Shown: positions 17,088 through 27,500, counted from the first letter of the stretch. The stretch: 64,000 nucleotides of DNA from SIG603 sp963589785 (GCA_963589785.1 CAVAMJ010000006.1:1-64000); one strand, 5' to 3'. A program made the numbers and translations. Notes: a model not told the origin generated them from the sequence alone.

Positions 17088-18305
17088 TTGAATTTATCGA
17101 AGAATTTCACAAGATTTAACGAGAGATTTAATGAAAGCAAATCCAAAACTAAGTCAAGAGTAAAGACAGAAAACAAATTCACTAAGGTGAATAAAATAAT
17201 AGCAGTGCCGCTCTCAGCGGTTATTTTAATGTCTTCTGCACTCGTTGCATCAGCCGATACCGCTTCATCATCTGTAAGCTATATCGTCCCAGAGCAGATT
17301 GTTACTTACACCGGCTCGACTGCAGATGCAAGCGATGCATATCTTTATTTTGCCGATGAGAGCTGTTCTATTCTCACAGGCACACAAGACGGCGCAAGCA
17401 CAGACGGCGGAGTTCCTTCAAACGCCGGCACCTACTACGCAATCACAGAAAACAGCTTAAGTCTCTATGTCACTCCCGCATTTAAGCTCACCATTCAGAA
17501 AGCCGACTCCTACATTGCTTCAAGCGACGTAAGAACTGACGAGAGCACAGCATCAGATAATCTCGTCAACGCAAAGGTCACAGGAAGCACAGGAAACATT
17601 ACTACTCAGTACTTCACTGACGAGGCATGCACAACTCTCACAACAAGTGAGAACGGAGCCGCAAGTGACGGCTCAGCACCTACTAAAGTCGGCACTTACT
17701 ATGTAAAGTCCGTTGTCGAGGCAGACAGAAACTACAACTCTGCAAGCGTTGTCTCAAAGCTCATCATCGATGAAAGCACAAACGAGACAGAATCAAACGC
17801 ACAGGAAAACACCGAGGAAACAAAAGCTTCAAACGAAGAGACAGAAAAAGAAACAAGCACAAGCGAAGTTGACTCCGAAATGGCAGAGAGAATTTCTTCT
17901 TTCATCGCCGATTCAAGATGGTGCAACAATGCTTCCTACGGTTTCATCACCCCTCTTCTTTGGCCCGAGCGCCAGTCATGGGGCTGCTGTGCATATTCTA
18001 TCGACTTCATCATCTATGTTCACGGCAAGCAGATTCCTCCGGGACAGGGCGAAACCTACTACAACTTTGACGAAGTAAAGGTTGGCGATGTTCTCTATCA
18101 GTACGAGGGAGCATATAATGAGCACTATGTCTGCGTATGTGCAATCGAGGGCGATCAGTACCTTATCGCAGAGGGTGCACTCAACAACGTATGCGCATCT
18201 GTCGGCTGGTACACAAGAAGCGGAAACACTCTCTATCCAAACAGCGACAATATCGACCCGTATCCGGGAACATTCACATTCGGCGAAGGCTACCACTTCA
18301 CCTGA
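17088..18305 (+). CDS. Secreted protein with two beta-repeats and a CHAP/NlpC-like C-terminus
   Basis: 405 residues from a TTG start at 17088 with GCGAGG upstream. An unusually long basic N-terminal region (1-38) precedes a signal helix (IIAVPLSAVILMSSALVASA). Two related beta-rich repeats follow (about 62-140 and 145-225), each with a GS/DG turn and a G-TYY motif, like the small Ig-like domains of surface proteins. After an acidic Glu/Thr linker, the last 140 residues contain WGCCAYSIDFI, then EHYVCVCA and IAEGALN. This order of Cys then His fits a papain-like CHAP/NlpC amidase fold. I infer a cell-wall or surface enzyme; activity is unproven. Confidence 0.7.
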   Translation: MNLSKNFTRFNERFNESKSKTKSRVKTENKFTKVNKIIAVPLSAVILMSSALVASADTASSSVSYIVPEQIVTYTGSTADASDAYLYFADESCSILTGTQDGASTDGGVPSNAGTYYAITENSLSLYVTPAFKLTIQKADSYIASSDVRTDESTASDNLVNAKVTGSTGNITTQYFTDEACTTLTTSENGAASDGSAPTKVGTYYVKSVVEADRNYNSASVVSKLIIDESTNETESNAQENTEETKASNEETEKETSTSEVDSEMAERISSFIADSRWCNNASYGFITPLLWPERQSWGCCAYSIDFIIYVHGKQIPPGQGETYYNFDEVKVGDVLYQYEGAYNEHYVCVCAIEGDQYLIAEGALNNVCASVGWYTRSGNTLYPNSDNIDPYPGTFTFGEGYHFT

Positions 18306-18320
18306 TAATATAAAATTAAC

Positions 18321-18364
18321 GAGCATAAGCCTTCTGATTACTGAAAGCTTATGCTCTTTTTTTT
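18321..18364 (+). terminator. Terminator of the CHAP-like gene
   Basis: GAGCATAAGC / GCTTATGCTC perfect arms followed by T8. Confidence 0.92.
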
Positions 18365-18374
18365 GATATATACT

Positions 18375-18409
18375 AAAAGCGGATGCCCTTTTTCGGGACA
18401 TCCGCTTTT
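18375..18409 (-). terminator. Terminator of the peroxiredoxin gene
   Basis: AAAAGCGGATG / CATCCGCTTTT arms. T-tract on both strands; lies 17 bp beyond the peroxiredoxin stop on the minus strand. Confidence 0.88.
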
Positions 18410-18425
18410 CTTTTGCTTATGAAAT

Positions 18426-18971
18426 TTAGATCATTGCGAGCATATCGTCAGCTGTTGGCATATCAACGATAGTCTTAGCATAGTGAGCGACCTTAACGGT
18501 GAGGTCAGCGTCAACATAGAAGAATGCCGGCAACTGCTCTTCAATTCCCTCATATTCGCCGTGCTCAAAACCGAGCTCCTTGCACTTTGCGCCCTTAGCC
18601 TGAAGCTTTTCCATATCACCGCCTACGAGTCCTGCCATATCCTTTGCGGGATCGATAGAAAGTGTCTTGTAAACATTCATATCAACATCGGCAACAATCG
18701 GGAACGGTACATCTGCACCCTCAAGAGCTTTTTCGAGGTTCTCTACGGAAGACTGCATAACAACTGCAACATTTATGCCCTTTTTCTCAAACTCAGCGTA
18801 TTTCTGAGAGAGAACATGAACATCATAACGACAGCTTGGGCAGCCGATATAACGAAGAACAACGAACATTGTCGGCTTTCCGCCGGCAATTTCAGAGAAG
18901 CTTGTATCTCTTTTCTTAGAAGTGTCTACCTTGAAATCAGGAAGTTTTTCACCTACATTGATAATTGCCAT
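18426..18971 (-). CDS. Peroxiredoxin-like (AhpC/TSA, thioredoxin-fold) protein
   Basis: 181 residues. The start IINVGEKLPDFKVD and the strand TMFVVLRYIGCPSCRYDV are typical of the AhpC/TSA superfamily. The active-site region holds a CPSC pair (Cys44 and Cys47) rather than the PxxxTxxC of classical peroxiredoxins. This CxxC arrangement is closer to PRX-like/redoxin proteins, so thiol-disulfide exchange or peroxide reduction are both possible. It is a single cytoplasmic domain with no signal peptide. It is monocistronic, with GAAAGGAAC upstream of ATG. Confidence 0.8.
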   Translation of the reverse strand: MAIINVGEKLPDFKVDTSKKRDTSFSEIAGGKPTMFVVLRYIGCPSCRYDVHVLSQKYAEFEKKGINVAVVMQSSVENLEKALEGADVPFPIVADVDMNVYKTLSIDPAKDMAGLVGGDMEKLQAKGAKCKELGFEHGEYEGIEEQLPAFFYVDADLTVKVAHYAKTIVDMPTADDMLAMI

Positions 18972-19132
18972 GATAAAGTTCCTTTCATCTGATAAATTTT
19001 GTATTAATCTATGTTAATTAAGTTATACAACAAATCTAAAATAAATACAATACTAAGAAATTAAACAGTTGCATTTTTAACTGTTTTTTTAAATAAACTA
19101 AGTTTTCTCCCGTGTTTCGGCACAGAAATAAA

Positions 19133-20341
19133 TCATTCGTAGTACGTCTTGGCAAGTCCGCCCTCTGCGGTTTCTTTGTACTTGGAGAATAGGTCCTTTC
19201 CTGTCTCATACATAGTCTTGACTACTACGTCAAAGCTGATTTTTCTCGAATATGTGAGAAAGTTTGCAAGGTCAAGCGCATTAATCGCTCTCATAGCCGC
19301 AACGGCATTTCTCTCGATGCAAGGAATCTGCACAAGTCCGTTGATTGGGTCGCAAGTAAGTCCGAGGTGGTGTTCCATTGCAACCTCGGCGGCATATTCT
19401 ATCTGGTCGAGCTCCATTCCGAAAAGCTCTCCGAGAGCCGCCGCCGCCATTGAGCACGCAGAGCCGATTTCAGCCTGACAACCGCACTCCGCACCGCTTA
19501 TTGATGCATTATTTTTGATGATATTTCCCACAATACCGCCGGCGGCAAGCGCACGCAAAACCTGTCTGTCCGAGAAATGTCTCTTCTGCTGTTCGTAATA
19601 AAGAACAGCGGGCACAACTCCGCAGCTGCCACAGGTAGGTGCGGTGACTATTTTTCCGCCGCTTGCATTCTCTTCACTGACGGCAAAAGCATAGGCGCAG
19701 ACAAGGCGGTTTTCTCTCGTTGCGTCTGATTCATCTATATGATGCTGCTGAAAAAGTATTCTCGCTCTTCTCGTGACATTAAGTCCGCCCGCAAGCGTTC
19801 CCTCCGCTTTGAGTCCTCGTCTGATTGCCGACTTCATGGTGTCCCAAACCTCAGCAAGATAATCATAAATATCGTCTCCCTCGATTTGACGGACATAATC
19901 GGAAAGCTTGAGGTCATTGTCCATGCAGTAATCCTTGATTTCCGCAAAGGTAGTGTGGGGATAGATGCTCTCTGCCGAAGCCTCAGGTTTGCCCTCAATC
20001 TGTATTTTTCCGCCACCGACACTGTAAACCGTCCAAGCGTCGATGCAGTTGTTTTCCCCGTCAAAAGCCTCGAGCACCATGGTGTTCGGGTGCTTGAGAA
20101 CATCATCCATGCCATTCATGAAAACAACCTGTATATCACTCGGAGAGAAAACCTTCTTGATTATCTCGTCCGTCAAATGCCCCTTGCCCGTCTTGGCAAG
20201 AGAGCCGTACAGCGTGACCACATAGCCGCCCGGGGCGTTCGGATAAGTCTGTTTAAAAAGTCTTGAAGCATATTCGGGGCCCATCGTGTGAGATGATGAA
20301 GGGCCTGTACCGATTCTGTATAATTCTCTGAGTGATTCCAT
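19133..20341 (-). CDS. sdaA: L-serine dehydratase, iron-sulfur type, single chain
   Basis: 402 residues from the ATG at 20341, preceded by GAGG. An earlier in-frame ATG would add 13 unconserved residues. The N-terminal beta domain begins with the substrate motif TGPSSSHTMGP. The alpha domain has APTCGSCGVVP, then SGAECGCQAEIGSACSMAAA and CDPINGLVQIPCIERN, which supply the three cysteines for the [4Fe-4S] cluster. The enzyme converts L-serine to pyruvate and ammonia and is oxygen-sensitive. Many Firmicutes split it into SdaAA and SdaAB; here the two are fused, as in E. coli. Monocistronic, apparently constitutive. Confidence 0.95.
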   Translation of the reverse strand: MESLRELYRIGTGPSSSHTMGPEYASRLFKQTYPNAPGGYVVTLYGSLAKTGKGHLTDEIIKKVFSPSDIQVVFMNGMDDVLKHPNTMVLEAFDGENNCIDAWTVYSVGGGKIQIEGKPEASAESIYPHTTFAEIKDYCMDNDLKLSDYVRQIEGDDIYDYLAEVWDTMKSAIRRGLKAEGTLAGGLNVTRRARILFQQHHIDESDATRENRLVCAYAFAVSEENASGGKIVTAPTCGSCGVVPAVLYYEQQKRHFSDRQVLRALAAGGIVGNIIKNNASISGAECGCQAEIGSACSMAAAALGELFGMELDQIEYAAEVAMEHHLGLTCDPINGLVQIPCIERNAVAAMRAINALDLANFLTYSRKISFDVVVKTMYETGKDLFSKYKETAEGGLAKTYYE

Positions 20342-20404
20342 AAGCTTTTTACCTCTTTTTTGATGTTTCGAGTATAGCATAATTTATTTTTCTTTTCAAT
20401 CAGT

Positions 20405-20431
20405 AAGAAAAGAGCCGACCCAAACGGGTCG
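20405..20431 (-). terminator. Terminator of the sugar isomerase gene
   Basis: CGACCC-N4-GGGTCG, followed on the minus strand by GGCTCTTTTC. Confidence 0.7.
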
Positions 20432-20477
20432 ACCCTTGTCAAACAATAATTCTTTGTGGCTTTTCGAAATCAAGAAA

Positions 20478-21347
20478 TTATTCAAATTCAATTCCGCTGT
20501 ACTTCTGGAAGGACTCCATAGAAATCTTGATGGACTCCATCTCTGTTCTCTGAGTAGCGTCCTGCTCAAGAATGCAGTACTCTGCTCCAGCCTCGTTAGC
20601 GGCATCGAGAATCTGCTGAATAGGCATAATACCTGTACCGACCTCGCAGAAGTCTGTCGGCTTTGCACCGTACTTGTTAAAGAACTCCTCAAAGCTTGTG
20701 ACAGGAGTTGTGTCGTCCTTAGCGAGAAGATTGATGTTGTGATCAAAAACAGCAAGTTTGGAGAAATCCTTCTGATGAATAGCGAAAACTCTGCCCTTCA
20801 TGCTCTTGAGAAGCTCAATAGGATTCTTTCCGCCTCTCATTGCCCAGAAAGTATCAAGCTCGAATGTGACATAGTTAGGATCTGTGTTCTCGAGAACGAG
20901 ATCATAGATTGTCTTGTCGCCGAACTTAACGAACTCATGGAAGTGGTTGTGGAAAAGGAACTTCATGCCGTTGTCAGCAAGAATCTTACCCATCTTGTTG
21001 TAGTACTCGCACTGCTTCATGACGTCATCATAGCTTGAGTACATAGCTGCCGACTGACCGACAACTGTATTTCCGACTGCCTTATGCCATGCGATGATGG
21101 AAGGAAGAGTCTCCTCGTTTATCGGAGAAATGTGACCTGAGATAATCTTAGCGCCTGTGCCGTCGAGTGCGCCGAGAAGCTCTTCAGGAGACATGCCGAA
21201 GCCTGAACCCGGGTCCTTATCTGCCTGATTGTTTGCTACCTCAAGATACTTATAACCGATAGAAGCAACCTCCTTGATTGCAGCTATAGGATCTTTAGCC
21301 ATTGCCTCCTTAACGGAGAAAAGCTGAATACCGACTTTCATTGCCAT
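20478..21347 (-). CDS. Sugar phosphate isomerase/epimerase-like TIM barrel (first copy)
   Basis: 289 residues from the ATG at 21347 (GAAAGG upstream). It belongs to the AP-endonuclease-2 (xylose isomerase-like) superfamily: KVGIQLFSVKEAM start, then GHISP, HNHFHEF, FELDTFWAMRGG and CEVGTGIM. These supply the His/Glu/Asp ligands for a divalent metal in the barrel. The proteins isomerise or epimerise free sugars, ketoses or inositols. A second, distant member is encoded at 31358-32245. No sugar kinase or transporter is adjacent, so the substrate cannot be inferred. Confidence 0.85.
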   Translation of the reverse strand: MAMKVGIQLFSVKEAMAKDPIAAIKEVASIGYKYLEVANNQADKDPGSGFGMSPEELLGALDGTGAKIISGHISPINEETLPSIIAWHKAVGNTVVGQSAAMYSSYDDVMKQCEYYNKMGKILADNGMKFLFHNHFHEFVKFGDKTIYDLVLENTDPNYVTFELDTFWAMRGGKNPIELLKSMKGRVFAIHQKDFSKLAVFDHNINLLAKDDTTPVTSFEEFFNKYGAKPTDFCEVGTGIMPIQQILDAANEAGAEYCILEQDATQRTEMESIKISMESFQKYSGIEFE

Positions 21348-21518
21348 AATAATACACACCTTTCAAAAATCAAAATTACCTGAGTTTTTAAATTCATCAT
21401 GGTTTTCACCAATTGATTACACTGCTGTAATTATATCACAGCAATATCATAAATTACAATAGTTCGCAATAAAATACTGAATTTTTGTGCATAAGTTTTG
21501 AATTTATTGTCTTGAGCC

Positions 21519-21547
21519 TTGACAATAATCCGATTTCGGATTATACT
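21519..21547 (+). promoter_or_regulatory. Promoter of the MarR-MATE operon with operator in the spacer
   Basis: TTGACA (21519-21524), 17 bp, TATACT (21542-21547). The perfect palindrome TAATCCG-ATTT-CGGATTA (21526-21543) fills the spacer. A second copy of the right half-site, CGGATTA, is at 21559-21565. Position and symmetry indicate repression by the MarR protein encoded downstream. Confidence 0.8.
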
Positions 21548-21587
21548 CAGTACGAAATCGGATTATAATTGAAAAAGGGGTTTTTTT

Positions 21588-22049
21588 ATGCCAGATGACA
21601 GAAGAGAGCTTATCATGAGATTTTGCATTGCAACCAATATTATTGACGAGTGCTATTGGAGACTCAGCCACGACACCGCATACAGCAATTCCGAAGTATG
21701 TCTGCTGTATGCCCTGAATGACGGAAAGCTTCATTCTCAAAAGGAAATAAGCGAGAACTGGTGTCTTCCGAAAACAACGCTCAATTCTGCCGCAAAAAAA
21801 CTTGAGGCGAGCGGATTCATCGAGCTTAAAAAAATCGAAGACAAAAAGAGAGAAAAGGAAATTGTTTTGACAGAATCGGGAAAGGCTCTTGCCGAAAAGC
21901 TTCTAAAAGATATGTATCAGGCAGAAAGCTTTGCCATGGGTGAGACGATAGAAAAATATCCCGATTTTGTCGATGCCATAGAATACTGGTCGACTTTGTT
22001 CAAAACTAAAATCGACGATATTAAAAAAGAGGAAAAATCTAATGAGTAA
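21588..22049 (+). CDS. MarR-family repressor
   Basis: 153 residues with the central winged helix of the MarR family: YALNDGKLHSQKEISENWCLPKTTLNSAAKKLEASGFIELKK, followed by the wing KREKEIVLTESGKAL. First gene of an operon with a MATE transporter, overlapping it by 8 bp. The promoter carries a perfect palindrome between -35 and -10 plus a half-site downstream, so autorepression is likely. Induction is expected when a small toxic compound, probably a substrate of the transporter, binds the repressor. Confidence 0.92.
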   Translation: MPDDRRELIMRFCIATNIIDECYWRLSHDTAYSNSEVCLLYALNDGKLHSQKEISENWCLPKTTLNSAAKKLEASGFIELKKIEDKKREKEIVLTESGKALAEKLLKDMYQAESFAMGETIEKYPDFVDAIEYWSTLFKTKIDDIKKEEKSNE

Positions 22050-23391
22050 CACAAAAAAACAGGCAATCGGTCTTTCTGATCACTTTACCTACGGTAAGCT
22101 TCTGCGTTTCACGCTGCCGTCAATAGCGACTATGGTTTTTACATCCATTTATTCCGTTGTTGACGGATTTTTCATATCAAACTATGCGGGAAAAACCGCC
22201 TTTGCCTCCGTCAACTTCATCATGCCCGTTCTTATGGTCTTGGCAACGGTCGGCTTCATGGTTGGCACGGGAGGCTCTGCACTTGTGGCGAAAACCCTCG
22301 GTGAGGGCGACAAGAAAAAGGCTAACGAGCTCTTCTCGCTTTTTGTTGCCTTTGCCTTCTCACTTGGCGTTGTAATTTCTGTAATCGGATTTATCTTTCT
22401 TCCAAAACTTGCCGTCATTCTCGGTGCAGACGAAAGCATGGTGCACTACTGCGTGCTTTACGGCAGAATTATTATTGCCGCAAATCCGTTCTACATCATT
22501 CAGATGCTCTTCATGAGCTTCTTCATCACCGCAGAAAAACCGAAGCTTGGTCTTGTTTCCACTATCGGTGCAGGTCTTGCAAATATGGTTCTCGACTATC
22601 TGCTTGTCGGAGTATTGGGTCTTGGCGTGACGGGTGCGGCAATCGCAACTGACACATCTCAGATTTTCGGAGGAGTTTTCCCGATAATCTACTTCATGCG
22701 TTCGAACAACACAAGCTCACTTAAATTCACTAAGTTCAAGATTGATTTCTCAGCGATATCTAAAGCTTGCTCCAACGGTTTCTCTGAGCTTCTTAGCAAT
22801 ATTTCCATGTCGGTTGTCGGTATGCTCTATAATACTCAGCTTATGAAATACGGCGGACAGAATGCCGTGGCGGCTTACGGAGTTCTTATGTATCTCGGAA
22901 TGATATTCTCCGCCTGCTTCATCGGCTACACCGTAGGAACTGCCCCCGTAGTATCCTTTAACTACGGCGCAAACAACTCGAGCGAACTTCAAAACATGAG
23001 AAAGAAAAGCTTTAGTCTCGTTGGCGGATGCGGAATTATAATGGTCATTCTCTCGTGGTGCCTCTCCACTCCCCTATCCAAAGTCTTTGCGGGCTATGAT
23101 GCCGAACTTCTCGAGATGACGATAACAGCATTCCAAATTTATTCCTTTGCGTTTGCCTTCATGGGTATCTCGATTTACTCCTCGTCATTCTTCACGGCGC
23201 TTAATAACGGTCTCATTTCCGCCGTTATCTCCGTGCTTAGAACCGTAGTTTTTCAGGTGGGAACTATCCTAATTCTTCCACTTATTCTCGGTGTGGACGG
23301 AATTTGGTATTCTATCGTTTTGGCAGAATTTCTCTCAATGATAGTCGCCGTGATTCTTCTCATCGCTGAGCGCAAAAAGTACAATTATTAA
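22042..23391 (+). CDS. MATE-family efflux transporter
   Basis: 449 residues with about twelve membrane helices arranged as two homologous halves (break near residue 225). The first half begins LLRFTLPSIATMVFTSIYSVVDGFFISNYAG, a clear DinF/NorM-branch MATE signature, and GFMVGTGGSALVAKTLGEGD follows. These proteins expel cationic drugs or metabolites in exchange for sodium or protons. It is controlled by the cotranscribed MarR repressor. The gene ends before a strong terminator shared with the convergent aldose epimerase gene. Confidence 0.93.
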   Translation: MSNTKKQAIGLSDHFTYGKLLRFTLPSIATMVFTSIYSVVDGFFISNYAGKTAFASVNFIMPVLMVLATVGFMVGTGGSALVAKTLGEGDKKKANELFSLFVAFAFSLGVVISVIGFIFLPKLAVILGADESMVHYCVLYGRIIIAANPFYIIQMLFMSFFITAEKPKLGLVSTIGAGLANMVLDYLLVGVLGLGVTGAAIATDTSQIFGGVFPIIYFMRSNNTSSLKFTKFKIDFSAISKACSNGFSELLSNISMSVVGMLYNTQLMKYGGQNAVAAYGVLMYLGMIFSACFIGYTVGTAPVVSFNYGANNSSELQNMRKKSFSLVGGCGIIMVILSWCLSTPLSKVFAGYDAELLEMTITAFQIYSFAFAFMGISIYSSSFFTALNNGLISAVISVLRTVVFQVGTILILPLILGVDGIWYSIVLAEFLSMIVAVILLIAERKKYNY

Positions 23392-23418
23392 CTTCAAGAA
23401 AACTTCATATATCCGACC

Positions 23419-23456
23419 AAAAAACTCTCTCGGCATCAAAAGTCGAGAGAGTTTTT
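23419..23456. terminator. Bidirectional terminator
   Basis: AAAAACTCTCTCG / CGAGAGAGTTTTT between the convergent MATE and epimerase genes. Confidence 0.9.
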
Positions 23457-23459
23457 GTT

Positions 23460-24356
23460 TTAATTAATCACAAGTGACCAAGTGATATTTTTGATTTCAT
23501 TCGGTTCAATCTTAATTCTGTCGTTCATTAGGCTTATATCTTCGTCTGCTCCGTCACGACCGGGGAGTGAAGACCACGGCTCAAGGCAGACATACGGTGC
23601 GTCTGTTTTGTCAGCGTGCCAAAAGCCTATATACGGCATATCGGGATATTTGAGCTTGACAAAATGCTTGCCTTTTTCACTTCTGAGAATAACCTCATGC
23701 GGAGTATCTGTCAAAACTATCGCGTCATTGTCAAAAAGCGAATGTTCCAAATTAAATCCGTTGTTTTCATCGAGAATGAAGCTCGGTCTTTCTTCCGTTG
23801 TAAGTCCGGCTGATGAGAAAATCACCCTTTTCGGTTTACATTCAGAGGGAAATTCCAAACGGTAATCCTCGAATTTCAGTCCGTCTTCAAGCGGCAGATT
23901 TATTCCCGGGTGACCGCCGACGGCACAATACATGGTTTCAGCTGATTTATTCTCTATTTCGTATGAACAGATTATTTCGTTTTTCTTCAGCTTAAAGGAT
24001 AAATTCAAATTAAATTCGAACGGGAATTTATCTTCATCAACCCATTTTTTGCCGTCAAGGAATAAGCTTATCCCTTCTTTTTCAGACTTAACAGGCTCTA
24101 AAACCTGATCTCTCAAAAATCCGTGAAGCTTCATCTCGTAAGATTTTCCACCAAAAGTAAACTTGCTGTTAAAAAGTCTGCCTATAAACGGAAAAAGATT
24201 AGGCGCTTTCTCGTCCCAGTACTTTTCATCGCCTTGCCAGAGATACTGTGTGCCCGTTTCCTTGAGTATTACAGAAGAAAGACTTCCGCCCTTTTTATCA
24301 ACGTCAACCTTTAGATAATCGTTTTCGATTGTGAAGATGTTTTTATTTTCGCTCAT
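23460..24356 (-). CDS. Aldose 1-epimerase family protein
   Basis: 298 residues of the galactose-mutarotase superfamily: F..GGKSYEMKLHGFLRDQ near residue 75, catalytic His in AVGGHPGINLP, and the catalytic Glu in YVCLEPWSSLPG near the C-terminus. The family interconverts alpha and beta anomers of aldoses; the LacX/YeaD-like branch may act on hexose 6-phosphates. A single cytoplasmic protein on the minus strand. No sugar operon is attached, so the physiological sugar is uncertain. Confidence 0.88.
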   Translation of the reverse strand: MSENKNIFTIENDYLKVDVDKKGGSLSSVILKETGTQYLWQGDEKYWDEKAPNLFPFIGRLFNSKFTFGGKSYEMKLHGFLRDQVLEPVKSEKEGISLFLDGKKWVDEDKFPFEFNLNLSFKLKKNEIICSYEIENKSAETMYCAVGGHPGINLPLEDGLKFEDYRLEFPSECKPKRVIFSSAGLTTEERPSFILDENNGFNLEHSLFDNDAIVLTDTPHEVILRSEKGKHFVKLKYPDMPYIGFWHADKTDAPYVCLEPWSSLPGRDGADEDISLMNDRIKIEPNEIKNITWSLVIN

Positions 24357-24412
24357 AATTCCACCGCCTTTTCTTCATAATATCCTATTGCTAAGTTAAT
24401 TTCAACATAAAA

Positions 24413-24454
24413 CAAAAAGGAAACAGCACCTCGGTTTCCCAAGGTGCTGTTTCC
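24413..24454 (-). terminator. Terminator of the MMPL/heptad-repeat operon
   Basis: GGAAACAGCACCT / AGGTGCTGTTTCC perfect 13-bp arms followed by TTTTTG on the minus strand. Confidence 0.92.
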
Positions 24455-24526
24455 CTAAATTATGCCTTCGCTATCTGAAGATATTAGAATGAATTCCTCT
24501 ATCTGACTTAATCGAAAGTTTTGTGA

Positions 24527-27500
24527 TTAATCTGCGCTTGACTCTGTAGAAGTCTCATCTGTTGTCTCAGAAGAAGCAGTGTCATCGGATGAGCTATCCT
24601 TAACCTTTATCTCCTGACCCTTGAAGATGAACTTAGTGGAGCACTCTGTTGTGCTTGTAGCGCCTGAGAACGAACCTGCGTTCTTAGCGAGGTCCTGAAG
24701 AGCCTTGAGTCTGTTGATAAGCTCAGGGACATTGTCCTCGTAAAGGTTGATAACCTTGTCGATACCGTCCTTCTTGAATGTCTCCATTCCGTCGTAAAGC
24801 TCCTTAGCACCGTCAGCAAGTGTCTTTGTGCCGTCTGCGAGAGTTACTGTGCCGTCATAGAGGGTCTTAGTACCGTCTGCGAGAGTTGCAACGCCTGACT
24901 TGAGTGAAGCTGTACCGTCAACCAAGGACTCTGTACCGCTCTTAAGAGCAGCTGTACCGTTGTTAAGAGTATCGTTGTTATCTGTTGCAGTCTTAAGACC
25001 TGCTGTGAGGGTATGTGAACCGTCATAAAGTGTGATAGCACCGTCATTGAGTGCCTTAGCACCGTTATTAAGTGTATCGTTATTGTCTGTTGCTGTCTTG
25101 AGACCTGCTGTTAAGCTGTTTGAACCGTTGTAAAGTGTTTCAGCGCCGTCATTTAATGCCTTAGCACCGTTATTAAGTGTATCGTTATTGTCTGTTGCTG
25201 TCTTGAGACCTGCTGTTAAGCTGTTTGAACCGTTGTAAAGTGTTTCAGCGCCGTCATTTAATGCCTTAGCACCGTTATTAAGTGTATCGTTATTGTCTGT
25301 TGCTGTCTTGAGACCTGCTGTGAGACTGCTTGATCCGCTATAAAGTGTTTCAGCACCGCTGTTGAGGCTTGCTGCACCGTTATTAAGTGTATCGTTGCTG
25401 TCTGTTGCTGTCTTGAGACCTGCTGTGAGGCTGCTTGAACCGCTATAAAGTGTATTAGCACCGCTATTGAGGCTTGCAGCGCCGTTATTGAGTGTATCGT
25501 TATTATCTGTTATTGTCTTGAGACCTGCTGTGAGGTTGCTTGAACCGTTGTAAGCGTTGTCTGTAGCACTTGCGAGGCTCGAAACGCCGCTTGCAAGAGT
25601 ACCGGAAACCGCTGCAGAAACAGCACTTGCACCGCTGTTGAGAGTATCCGCACCGTTCTTGAGAGCTGTTACCGTACCGCAGAGATAAGGGATACCGGAA
25701 GCAGAATCATTAAGCTTTGCAAGACCGTCTGAAACTGTCTTAGCACCCTCAGCAGCACTGTTAACAGCTGTTGTAAGAGCAGGCTGTGTGTCAGAACCTG
25801 TGCTTACTGCGGAACGAAGACTTGAGATACCGCTGTCAAGTGAAGCTGCATATGTCTGGAGTGTAGAAAGCTGAGAGCTTGAGGATGTGATTGTCTCAAC
25901 ATTTGTCTGAATGCTTGAAACAGATGTATTGACTGTCTCAAGATTGCTCTGAACTGTAGAAGCTGCTGTTTCAATGGAAGATACATTGTCGCTTATTGTT
26001 GTTGCGGCATCATTTGAGTATACTGCATTGCTCTTGATGTCTGCTGTTTTACCAGTAATATCACCAGTATTAGTTGTGATAGTATCACCATCAACAAGGA
26101 TTTTGTCTGCGTAAGTACGTACTTGGTTGAGATATGTATAAACCTCAGTAGGTACATTTTCAGCCTCAGCAAGATGTGCAATAGCTTCATCAATAGCTGA
26201 ATTAATATCATATGATGCATTTATAACATTGTTAGCCGAATCATTGATGCTGCTTGCGGATGTTGCAACTGCATCGGCATTTGTGCTGATATTTGAAGAA
26301 TAAGTCTGAATCTGTGATACGCCGCTTGCTGTATTGTTATAGATTGTTTCTGCTGCATCACGAGCTGACTGAGCATTCTCTGTTACAGCAGATGTTGCAT
26401 TAGAAATTGTAGTAATATCAGTGCTGATCTGTGTTCCGGCATTTCCGATATTTGATAAACCGGAATTCAAGCCCGAAGCTACAGTCTGAAGCTGACCAAG
26501 GCTGCTGTCTACGCTATTTACGCCTGACTGAATTGCTGTCAAACCGTTGTAAAGGTTGAGGCTTCCGTTTGAAAGAGCACTTACGCTGTCAGAAAGCTTT
26601 GTATCGCCCTGATTGATAGCTGTGTCGAGCTTGTTGAGACCCTCATAAACCTTAGTTGCACCGTCTGAAAGGCTCTTTGTTGCTGTAACCAATGATGGAT
26701 TAGTCTCATCGCCTACGTTAACTGCGTAGTTAAGGCTTGCCGCACCGTTATTAATCTGGTCAAGACCTGTTGTGAGGTTGTTTGAACCCTTATAAGCATT
26801 GAGAACACCGGCTGTGTAATCTGCGATGCCACTCTCGAGTGTTGCTGTGCCACTCTTAAGAGTTGCCGCACCGCTTGTGATCTGAGCAGATCCGTTGTAA
26901 GCTGAAAGGACACCCGCGGTATAATCTGCGATACCGCTCTTAAGTGTTGCTGTGCCGCTCTTGAGGCTGTTTGCACCGGCTGTGATCTGAGCAGATCCGT
27001 TGTAAGCGGAAAGGATACCCGCTGTGTAATCTGCGATACCGCTCTCAAGTGTTGCTGTGCCGCTCTTGAGTGTAGCCGCACCGTCTGTAATCTGAGCGGA
27101 TCCATTGTAAGCGGAAAGGATACCGGCTGTGTAATCTGCGATACCGCTCTCAAGTGTTGCTGTACCGTTCTGGAGTGTAGCCGCACCGTCTGTGATCTGA
27201 GCAGATCCGTTATAAGCGGAAAGGATACCCGCTGTGTAATCAGCAACACCGCTCTTGAGTGTGCCTACACCGGAATCGAGTGTCTGAGCACCGCTGTCAA
27301 GCTGTGTGACACCGTCTGTAAGAGTTCCGTTTACGCTGTCGTTAAGAGTGTTAGCGCCGTCCTTGAGTGTGTTAGCACCATCATCAAGCTCATTAGCACC
27401 ATCGCTGAGCTGCTTTGAACCGTCGATAAGCTTGTCTGTTGCATCTGTGAGCTCGTCAAGCTTGTCCTCAATCTCATCAAGAGATGTGTCGTCGTCGATG

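Noticed and set aside
25061..25375. CRISPR-like regular repeats
   Set aside because: The 105-bp units abut without spacers and encode in-frame heptads; no cas genes are near.
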